Below are positions 7,708 to 13,260 of a stretch of DNA of 13,260 nt, one piece after another. The stretch spans positions 1 to 13,260 of the forward strand of contig JAAOYE010000032.1 in assembly GCA_018221175.1 (NCBI GenBank), written 5' to 3'. The translations under genes and the position numbers were made by a program. Origin of the DNA: Candidatus Woesearchaeota archaeon. GTDB lineage: Archaea; Nanobdellota; Nanobdellia; Woesearchaeales; BM511. Position 1 is the first letter of the stretch. The number at the start of each line of letters is the position of its first letter. The notes beneath the pieces are model-generated. The model worked only from the letters and a program-made list of their open reading frames with translations, had not been told where the DNA came from and did no database searches.

Positions 7708-10700
7708 TTATTCTATCTCTAATCTTATAATTGTATTGCTGTTGTTAGTTCCAAGGTTTCTAAAGAACAATGAGTATGTTCCTTCCTGTATTAATTCAAG
7801 CCCTTGAATTGTTATTGTGTCATAGTCAAGCAAAGTGATTATTTTATAATCATCATCTACCTGATATCCGAATGTGTTTGTGTCTTCATCAAAAGCGTTT
7901 TGCTCCAGATACGTGTTTTTTCGCTTAACATTGATGTTTTCTCTTGTGAAAAAAATGTATGTTTTTCCTTCACTTGACGCATTAATTTTAAGGTTTGACA
8001 CGTCACTTTGTACACTAACAGTTCTTGCCTGTGCTCCAAGCCCTGCTTTTTTGTCGCTGATGTTTGCATAAGTCAAATGGCTTTCACTTGTTGGAGAAGT
8101 GACGCCGGATATCTGCGTGAATAATGTAAGCTGGGTTATTGTCTGGATTTTTTGAGTGCTGTTTTGTCCACCAACATAAACTGTGATGCCGTATTGCCCT
8201 GGCGCATCAAACACGGTCTGGATTGTGTAGTTGCCTGCGTTGTCATTGTCAATTACTGTAAAGTCATAATGCTCTGTGCCGTTGATAAATAATCTGAATC
8301 TCTCTCTTTTTATCTGTCCAACAGTGCCGGCTGTTACTGGGATGCTAACAGTTTTACCAGCAAGGGTCGATGTGAGTGTGCCAATCGCAGGCACTCCTGG
8401 ACTGGCAGCTTTGTTTACAGAATATGAAATAACTGCTGTGTCTGAGTAGTCGTCATTATCTGTACATGTGATTTCTAAAGAGTGGATTCCGTTTGGCTGT
8501 GTTAGTTTTGTTTCGTGATATGTTGAGTCTGTGTAGATAAACTTTTCATTTGTCTCGTTTTGTATGCAGCTTGCTTTTTTGCTTGTTGTAACTTTAATTA
8601 TCGGATTTTGTGAAACATCAGTTGTTGTGCTGTTAGGCTTTGCTGACGTGATTTGGACAGGCTGTGTTTTTGGGTCTGTTGAAGAAATCATGTTGCCGGC
8701 ATTGTCAGTTGCATTTATAGTGATGTAATAATTATGTCCAAGTGTTGATTGGAAGCTGTAGTTTGTTTCTGTTGTGTTGTAGGTGTAGTTTGTCCCATTG
8801 TCAAGGTCATGAATGGTGATGTTGTATTGTTCAAATCCGCTGAGTGTGTCAACAGAAGCGCTCCAGTAAAATATTATTTGTCCTCCTGTTCCATACATTG
8901 TAGGATTTGTCGGGATTGGTCTTGTCGGCGGGGTTTTGTCGATTCTTAAAAGGCCAAAGTGAGATGCGTTTCCCCAGTTTCCAGCAGCGTCTTTTGCTCT
9001 TATATGGAAATAGTAGTCTCCTTGTGATTTTCCAGTGAATGTTTTATTGATAGTGTAGTTTTCTTCAAGTGTGTCAGGGATTGTGTCGTTTACTTTGTCA
9101 AGTATCATGCTAAACGCGTCTACTCCTGCAAGATTGTCGGTTGCAGTCCAGTTAAAAAATAATGTTCCTGAGTTTGTCCAAACATATGCATCAGGATTTG
9201 CACTTACTCCAGTCATATTTGGGAGAGTTATATCTATTATTATCCCATTAGAATCTGATTGTCTGCTGTAGCCTGCAGGGTTTGTGGCGTTGACTTTTAT
9301 GATGTATGTGTAATTTTCTGTTAGGTTAAGTCCTGTGACAGTTATTTCTGTGCTGCTTGTAGAAATCCACCCTGTGAGGTTTACAGATGTTGTGTTGTCA
9401 ATAATTATATAATCATAAATTAAACTTTTTCTTAGTATTGATGCTTCAACATCTCTTGGAGTGTCCCATTTTGCGTGGAAGCTTGTGTTTTTATTTGTAT
9501 AATCCCCATCGTCGTATATTGTGAATGCTTCTGGGGGTGTTATGTCTAAATCCACCCCTGACTTTTGGAGGTATATCCAGTCAGAGAGATTTGTAGTTAC
9601 TCCAATGTCTAATCCAGTATGGTTTATTTGGGCTTGGACAGTGTAGTTTCCATCATTTTCTGGAAGTATCCACTCAAAGACTGGTGAGCACTGCTCCCAC
9701 TCTGTCCAGCCAGAAGTTGCATTAATCGTTTTGTATCTGCAGTAATCTGATGAAGGCGCAAATGTTAAAGTATTAATTACTGCTCTTGTATGTGTGTAGT
9801 CAGAATTTACTTGTTCAAACCCTGTAACGCCAATGTTGTTGATTGTAAAACTTTCAAGAATGCTTTGGGTGAAGTTCCATGTTTGTGAAGAGCCTGTGTT
9901 TGACGAATTGTCTGTGCAGTCAACTCTCCATACATATGAGCCGTAACTTATTGGATATGTGAAGTTTAGTGTTGTGTCTTTTTGAGGCGAAACAGCTGTG
10001 TCTACATTGCTTCCATTTATTACAAGATTGCATAGAGTTATGTTTTCATTGTCTGTTGCGTTATATTCAAATGTTATTGTTATGCTCTGATTCCAGATAG
10101 TTCCTGAAGTTGGAGTGAGCAGTGTAACAGTTGGATAACTGTTGTCTGTTCCAATAACAACAGTTCTTTGTGTAGAAACATTTTCACTGTCATATAACCT
10201 GCAAAAAACTGTGTGTGAAGATGTATCATTCCATGGCGCTAAAAATGTACATGATCTATTTCCAGTGCCATATCCGCTAATGCAAAGATCTGAAAGCCCG
10301 GATTGGTTTCCGCATTCGAGCCTGTAAGTATCTGTGTCAATGTCACCAGTTCCATACCCTGTAATATTTATTGAGTCGCCATATCTGACATTTGAAGTGT
10401 TTGATGCAACGCCTGTTAGTGTTGGCGGAGTGTTTAAGATTTCTACAGTATTGGATTGATTAATTGTAGAATTTACATAGCTGTCAGATACTATGGCGTA
10501 GCATGTTATGTTGTCATATTTGTCACAGCCACCGACTGCTCCGCAGTCCAAAAGGGAATTTGAACTCCATCCTTGCAGGGTGCCTGTGGTGTCGTTATAA
10601 AGGTAGTAGTATGATAACGGATCACTATCACTACCATCTGTTACGTTTACTGAACAATTTAGTATGGTGTTTGTGTAAGATATTAAAGGTGTTAAAGAGA

Positions 10701-11268
10701 CTGAGATTATCTGAGGTGTGTATGTGATTGGAATTGTGGATGTGACTTCTGTTGAGTTCATGTGAGAGTCATCAACTTTGAAATGGCAGGTCAGGTTTTC
10801 GCCTGCAATGCATCCAGCTGCTAAACAGTCAAGTTCTCCATTTGTACTCCAAGAAGTGCTTATTGTAGCGCTTGTGTCTGTGTATCTGTAGTAATGTTTT
10901 GGCATGTCTAGAAACGCGAAGATGTTAATACCAGTGCAGTTAATTTTTGAATCTTCGTGTGCTGGGATGATTGTTGACCAGTCAAAAGTGTAAGCAGTGA
11001 TGTTTGCATAAAACGCGACAGGACCAAGGGGTCGTGCAAGGCCGGGAGTTACAGTATATTGGCCGCCGCTGCCATTTTGTATTGGCGTTGTTTTTGTCTG
11101 GAATTGTACGCTGATATTTGGCTGTGATGTTTCTTCATATCCACCAAAACTTATGTCTGAAATGAAAACATCGTACGCGGAAGAATTTCCTTTTATTCCA
11201 AACGAGAGAGGTAAATATAATATCATAAAAAAGACTAACAAAATCCCTACTACCTCTTTTCTTGACAC
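7708..11268 (-). CDS. Giant secreted multi-domain surface protein, Cys-rich Ig-like plus FN3-like repeats (1186 aa)
   Basis: First gene of the pilus operon. A Sec-type signal peptide (MSRKEVVGILLVFFMILYLP, cleavage near residue 24) is followed by a unique region (25-110). Two Cys-rich Ig-like modules come next, each containing W-S-x-N-x-x-L-D-C, a second Cys 5-6 residues later and N-x-T-C (about residues 140-161 and 234-256). Two further Ig-like domains follow at about 280-375 and 378-467. Residues 477-1186 are homologous to residues 248-979 of the 979-residue neighbour, including GVTGFEQ, WEQC, ITPPEAFTIYD, DKTPPTRP and the C-terminal domain. I count about 55 N-x-S/T sequons, consistent with heavy S-layer-style glycosylation. 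There is no C-terminal anchor. The start is a GTG, chosen because later methionines would cut into the signal peptide and because a TATA box sits at the right distance for a leaderless message. Adhesin or cell-surface fibre is the likely role. Confidence 0.83.
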   Translation of the reverse strand: MSRKEVVGILLVFFMILYLPLSFGIKGNSSAYDVFISDISFGGYEETSQPNISVQFQTKTTPIQNGSGGQYTVTPGLARPLGPVAFYANITAYTFDWSTIIPAHEDSKINCTGINIFAFLDMPKHYYRYTDTSATISTSWSTNGELDCLAAGCIAGENLTCHFKVDDSHMNSTEVTSTIPITYTPQIISVSLTPLISYTNTILNCSVNVTDGSDSDPLSYYYLYNDTTGTLQGWSSNSLLDCGAVGGCDKYDNITCYAIVSDSYVNSTINQSNTVEILNTPPTLTGVASNTSNVRYGDSINITGYGTGDIDTDTYRLECGNQSGLSDLCISGYGTGNRSCTFLAPWNDTSSHTVFCRLYDSENVSTQRTVVIGTDNSYPTVTLLTPTSGTIWNQSITITFEYNATDNENITLCNLVINGSNVDTAVSPQKDTTLNFTYPISYGSYVWRVDCTDNSSNTGSSQTWNFTQSILESFTINNIGVTGFEQVNSDYTHTRAVINTLTFAPSSDYCRYKTINATSGWTEWEQCSPVFEWILPENDGNYTVQAQINHTGLDIGVTTNLSDWIYLQKSGVDLDITPPEAFTIYDDGDYTNKNTSFHAKWDTPRDVEASILRKSLIYDYIIIDNTTSVNLTGWISTSSTEITVTGLNLTENYTYIIKVNATNPAGYSRQSDSNGIIIDITLPNMTGVSANPDAYVWTNSGTLFFNWTATDNLAGVDAFSMILDKVNDTIPDTLEENYTINKTFTGKSQGDYYFHIRAKDAAGNWGNASHFGLLRIDKTPPTRPIPTNPTMYGTGGQIIFYWSASVDTLSGFEQYNITIHDLDNGTNYTYNTTETNYSFQSTLGHNYYITINATDNAGNMISSTDPKTQPVQITSAKPNSTTTDVSQNPIIKVTTSKKASCIQNETNEKFIYTDSTYHETKLTQPNGIHSLEITCTDNDDYSDTAVISYSVNKAASPGVPAIGTLTSTLAGKTVSIPVTAGTVGQIKRERFRLFINGTEHYDFTVIDNDNAGNYTIQTVFDAPGQYGITVYVGGQNSTQKIQTITQLTLFTQISGVTSPTSESHLTYANISDKKAGLGAQARTVSVQSDVSNLKINASSEGKTYIFFTRENINVKRKNTYLEQNAFDEDTNTFGYQVDDDYKIITLLDYDTITIQGLELIQEGTYSLFFRNLGTNNSNTIIRLEIE

Positions 11269-11293
11269 CTTATATTAATTCTAGAGAATAATC

Positions 11294-11301
11294 CTTTATA
11301 A
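11294..11301 (-). promoter_or_regulatory. TATA box (TTATAAAG) for the pilus/surface-protein operon
   Basis: On the minus strand TTATAAAG is centred about 29 bases upstream of the GTG at 11268. That is the archaeal TATA-to-start-site distance if transcription begins at the start codon. No Shine-Dalgarno precedes the GTG, which fits a leaderless mRNA. The purine-rich BRE expected just upstream is weak (ACAACAAC). This is the only good promoter I see before the ten-gene run. Confidence 0.55.
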
Positions 11302-11325
11302 TTGTTGTTGTTTTATGAGTGGAAA

Positions 11326-11640
11326 TTAGAGAATTAAGCTTTTTAGTCTTTTTGTCAATTCATTATAAACTAATTTTTTCTTTTCTTTTGAAATATGAAA
11401 TAATTTTTTCAAAACTAAATTTGTACTGATTGTAAAAATGTAATTAGTTTTTATTACACTCTCTTTTACAGCCCCATCTTTTTTTGTTAAAGATATTCCT
11501 CGCATTAATTTGTTGCTTGTTATACCTGCCACAACTAAATTTCCAAAATCAGTATATAAAATAACAGCAGGTCTTTTTTTAATCTCAAAAGTGTCTGCAA
11601 ATTGAATTCTTGTAAGAACTACATCACCAGCATTATACAT
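11326..11640 (-). CDS. MazF/PemK-like type II toxin (probable mRNA endoribonuclease)
   Basis: A small protein of 104 residues matching the MazF/PemK barrel. It begins with YNAGDVVLTRIQF (the family's GDVV strand), followed by IKKRPAVIL with the conserved Arg, then LVVAGITSN with the conserved Thr/Ser, and a helical C-terminus. Family members cleave mRNA at short sequence motifs and are held inactive by a bound antitoxin. I use the ATG at 11640 because the family usually starts just before the GD strand and because it overlaps the antitoxin stop by 8 bases. The frame is open further upstream to ATGs at 11655 and 11661. The GGGGAG before the 11640 start is only 1 base away, so the start remains uncertain. 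The fold looks intact, but whether the toxin is active cannot be told from sequence. Confidence 0.82.
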   Translation of the reverse strand: MYNAGDVVLTRIQFADTFEIKKRPAVILYTDFGNLVVAGITSNKLMRGISLTKKDGAVKESVIKTNYIFTISTNLVLKKLFHISKEKKKLVYNELTKRLKSLIL

Positions 11641-11851
11641 GCTCCCCTGCCTCATCGTCATTGTTGTCCCATAATTCTTTCATTTTTTCCTGCTGGATTT
11701 TATGAAGAAATTCATCATATTGATTTTTAGTATTTTTAAAGTTTTTAATCATCTTTATGATTATTTCATTGTACGTTTGTCTTGGATGCTCTTTTACTGC
11801 TTTTAATGAATTAACCACTTTTTTATCTAATTGTATTGTTGTAGCACTCAT
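11633..11851 (-). CDS. Ribbon-helix-helix antitoxin of the MazF-like toxin
   Basis: A 72-residue protein whose N-terminus (SATTIQLDKKVVNSLKAVKE, then TYNEIIIKMIK) has the beta-strand plus two-helix pattern of ribbon-helix-helix DNA-binding antitoxins. The acidic C-terminal tail (MKELWDNNDDEAGEHV) resembles tails that insert into the MazF active site, with Leu-Trp as the probable anchor. It would dimerise, bind its own promoter and neutralise the toxin encoded immediately downstream with a short overlap. The start at 11851 is well supported by an AGGTGA ribosome binding site 6 bases upstream. Antitoxin first, toxin second and coupled is the usual order in such modules. Confidence 0.83.
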   Translation of the reverse strand: MSATTIQLDKKVVNSLKAVKEHPRQTYNEIIIKMIKNFKNTKNQYDEFLHKIQQEKMKELWDNNDDEAGEHV

Positions 11852-11857
11852 TATATA

Positions 11858-11893
11858 TCACCTATAGTTAATATATGGTCAGTTATATATAAA
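11858..11893 (-). promoter_or_regulatory. Promoter and ribosome binding site of the toxin-antitoxin module
   Basis: On the minus strand a TATA box (TTTATATATAA, 11883-11893) is followed by a short AT-rich leader and AGGTGA at 11858-11863, 6 bases before the antitoxin ATG. Unlike the other two promoters proposed in this window, this one would make a leadered, Shine-Dalgarno-dependent message. The stretch between TATA and ATG contains an imperfect dyad with ACC/GGT ends around a central TTAA (about 11861-11880) that could be an autoregulatory operator for the antitoxin; that part is weak. Confidence 0.5.
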
Positions 11894-11923
11894 TGTTTTT
11901 GATTTTTTTAAGAACTTTATTAT

Positions 11924-12196
11924 TTATCTTGTTATTTTTTCAATGCACTCAACATCAGCAACTCTTCTTGTAAGGTTGCCAATAAAAACAGAAGCTACAT
12001 TGCAGTCTTCTGTGTCTTGATATAGTTTGACTATAGCATCACTTACTCCCTGATTGTAGCCTGCAACAAAGACCTCGTTTTGTTTGCTTATTTTGTATAT
12101 ATTATACTTTCCAACAAGCCAAAAGCCACCAATCACAATCAACACCACTAAAAGAATCAACGTTGTTATCTTGTAAAAGTCGTTGTTAAATTTCAT
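11924..12196 (-). CDS. Small single-span membrane protein with Cys-pair extracellular tail (90 aa)
   Basis: A 90-residue protein with a short polar N-terminus, one hydrophobic segment at residues 11-28 (TTLILLVVLIVIGGFWLV), then a tail of about 60 residues. The tail contains GYNQGVSDAIVKLYQDTEDC, a small strand region and VADVECI, so two cysteines about 20 residues apart near the C-terminus. I recall similar short proteins (one membrane helix, a helix with a G-x-x-x-G-x-x-x-A pattern, then Cys...Cys) as recurrent, uncharacterised DPANN genes, but cannot confirm this without a search. The tail is probably outside the cell with a disulfide. It appears to have its own promoter, as a leaderless message, and is separated from the toxin-antitoxin module by 72 bases. 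Function unknown. Confidence 0.75.
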   Translation of the reverse strand: MKFNNDFYKITTLILLVVLIVIGGFWLVGKYNIYKISKQNEVFVAGYNQGVSDAIVKLYQDTEDCNVASVFIGNLTRRVADVECIEKITR

Positions 12197-12220
12197 AATT
12201 TATTTTATAAAATGTGTTTA

Positions 12221-12228
12221 ACTATAAA
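12221..12228 (-). promoter_or_regulatory. TATA box (TTTATAGT) for the small membrane protein gene
   Basis: TTTATAGT on the minus strand is centred about 28 bases before the ATG at 12196. No Shine-Dalgarno lies between, again matching a leaderless archaeal transcript that starts at the initiation codon. A second AT-rich run (TTTTATAAAA, about 12202-12211) is too close to the start to serve as the TATA box. Confidence 0.45.
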
Positions 12229-12259
12229 CATTTTGGTTTTGTCAAGTGTTACGCTTAAA

Positions 12260-13260
12260 CTATGTTTTTATGCAGACTAAGAATTGAATGTATGGAATGT
12301 TGGCTGAATTACTTGTTGTGTTTCCATGATCGTGTGATCCACTCCCCCCTGTTGGATATGTAATTGTAGAACTTCCTTCTGTTCCAACTGGCCATCCTAC
12401 TCCTCCTGATTTACTCGTATTTAGCATCAAATCCGTGGTGTGGGTGTGGCTTGGCATTTCTGCAATTGTTAGCGTGTGCCCTTGTGTTGTGTGGTTGTGC
12501 GTTCTGTCTTCTAAATTTGAGTAAGCAGTGTCTACTGTTCCACCTAATGTACCTGATGATGGAAGGCCTACTATCGCCCTGCCTCTTGCGGTTGTCAATT
12601 CGTTAAATCCTGTTGGGCAACTTGTCCCGTTAAAAAATATTATTGTACCTGCAGGCAGGGTGTGACTAAGTGAACCCCAGCTTGAACCGTTGTATCCTTC
12701 AAAGTCGCTTCCAGTCCACCTAATTGTTCCAGCATTGGTTGTTGTAGTGTTTCCTATTTTTATTCCAGCAGTTGATTCTAAAGAGGAAGCAACAATCACT
12801 CCATCGCTTTTTATTCCTGCTGGTCCGACGTTTATCCCGTTTCTGACGTAGAGGTTGTTTCCTATGTCTGCGTTTTCTGTGACTGTGATTGTTGATGATT
12901 CTAATGCGCCGATGTTTGCCGCTGGAGCATCAATTCCAGAAATATCTACTATTTCTAGTGAGTTATTGCTAAATGATGTGATATATGCATATTTTCCTGA
13001 TATATAAAGATTCATTGGCCTATTTAGTATTACTCCATCTGAAAAGCTTGCTGCGTGTGTTGGGTTGGTCGGATCAGAAATGTCAACTATTTCTAATGCG
13101 TCATCTGTATCTGAAACGATGTACGCATAATTTCCTGAAACATATACATCTGCGGGATCAGTAAGTTGTGCTCCGCCTACTCCATCTGAAAGATTTCCTG
13201 CGTGTGTTGGGTTGGTCGGATCAGAAATGTCAACTATTTCAAGAGCGTTGCTTCCATATG
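12260..13260 (-). CDS. LVIVD beta-propeller / tail-fibre-like stalk / tail-collar tip fusion, N-terminus beyond window
   Basis: The frame is open without a stop from the right edge to the TAA at 12260, giving 332 residues of a longer protein. An internal methionine at 13015 is not the start, because homologous repeats continue upstream of it. Visible residues 1-110 are LVIVD-type propeller blades (ALEIVDISDPTNPTHA twice, then a degenerate LEIVDISGIDAP). Residues 120-195 are a stalk typical of tail fibres (ITVTENADIGNNLYVRNG, then GTIRWTGSDFEGYNGSSWGS). Residues 200-332 resemble a phage tail-collar tip, with LPAGTIIFFNGTSCPTGFNE, RAIVG, and the closing IPYIQFLVCIKT. The tip has HNH, HTH and HDH motifs, as in metal-threaded trimeric fibre tips. 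No other viral gene is nearby, so a cellular surface adhesin or receptor-binding fibre is more likely than a virion part. The signal peptide, if any, is outside the window. Confidence 0.8.
   Translation of the reverse strand, partial: YGSNALEIVDISDPTNPTHAGNLSDGVGGAQLTDPADVYVSGNYAYIVSDTDDALEIVDISDPTNPTHAASFSDGVILNRPMNLYISGKYAYITSFSNNSLEIVDISGIDAPAANIGALESSTITVTENADIGNNLYVRNGINVGPAGIKSDGVIVASSLESTAGIKIGNTTTTNAGTIRWTGSDFEGYNGSSWGSLSHTLPAGTIIFFNGTSCPTGFNELTTARGRAIVGLPSSGTLGGTVDTAYSNLEDRTHNHTTQGHTLTIAEMPSHTHTTDLMLNTSKSGGVGWPVGTEGSSTITYPTGGSGSHDHGNTTSNSANIPYIQFLVCIKT
13051..13240 (-). repeat. Two 43-bp exact direct repeats (147-bp period) encoding LVIVD propeller blades
   Basis: Positions 13051-13093 and 13198-13240 are identical over 43 bases and lie 147 bases (49 codons) apart. 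Both are in frame and encode the same EIVDISDPTNPTHA stretch, so they are successive blades of the propeller. The DNA identity is higher than protein constraint alone requires, which suggests recent blade duplication or gene conversion. A third, diverged blade follows downstream around 12915-12965. Confidence 0.85.

Noticed and set aside
7874..8071. Open frames on the plus strand within the large surface genes
   Set aside because: They lie opposite strongly supported coding sequence, have low-complexity Cys/Phe/Leu-rich translations with no recognisable motif, and lack ribosome binding sites.
11269..11325. Terminator between the toxin gene and the surface operon
   Set aside because: I see neither a T-rich tract on the minus strand nor a convincing hairpin in the 57 bases; the region is better explained by the TATA box.
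12260..13015. Start of the collar protein at the Met codon at 13015
   Set aside because: The frame continues open to the window edge and encodes further LVIVD blades, so this methionine is internal.
13051..13240. The 43-bp direct repeats as attachment sites or a CRISPR start
   Set aside because: Both copies are in frame inside propeller blades and encode the same residues, and the 104-base interval is coding sequence homologous to neighbouring blades. There are only two copies.
12260..13260. Provirus edge, because of the tail-collar-like tip
   Set aside because: No other phage structural, packaging or integrase gene is visible and the flanking genes are cellular in style. It cannot be excluded beyond the right edge.

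Overview
This window looks like chromosome from a low-GC DPANN-type archaeon, most like the Woesearchaeota/Pacearchaeota group. The evidence is an archaeal secretion-ATPase, archaeal pilins with KKA class III signal sequences, TATA boxes placed as for leaderless mRNAs, and very large Asn/Ser/Thr-rich surface proteins full of N-glycosylation sequons. The assignment rests on protein style, not on a marker gene. Every gene I can support lies on the minus strand, so transcription runs from high to low coordinates. Coding density is high and no stretch above 300 bases lacks a gene. I see no rRNA, tRNA, CRISPR array or insertion sequence.

Region A (13260 down to 12260) is the C-terminal part of a surface or fibre protein. 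It combines LVIVD-type beta-propeller repeats, a tail-fibre-like stalk and a phage tail-collar-like tip with three His-x-His motifs. Its start lies beyond the right edge. Region B (12196-11924) is a small single-membrane-span protein that appears to have its own leaderless promoter. Region C (11851-11326) is a ribbon-helix-helix antitoxin and a MazF/PemK-like toxin, overlapping by a few bases.

Region D (11268 to the left edge) is one tightly packed, apparently single operon of ten genes, with junctions from an 8-base overlap to an 18-to-23-base gap. In order of transcription it encodes: a 1186-residue secreted multi-domain surface protein; a 979-residue paralogue whose N-terminus is instead a LamG domain; a KKAQ pilin-like protein; two tandem paralogous archaeal pilins sharing four cysteines; a small membrane-anchored protein; a second KKAQ pilin-like protein; a TadA/GspE-type assembly ATPase; a 64-residue helical protein; and the start of a protein that is probably the TadC/GspF-type membrane platform.

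Together region D reads as a dedicated type IV-pilus-like (Tad-like) machine: motor and platform at the promoter-distal end, several pilin-like subunits in the middle, and two giant glycosylated adhesin-like proteins at the promoter-proximal end. The adhesins are probably displayed by, or act together with, the filament. No prepilin peptidase is present in the window, so it would have to be encoded elsewhere.
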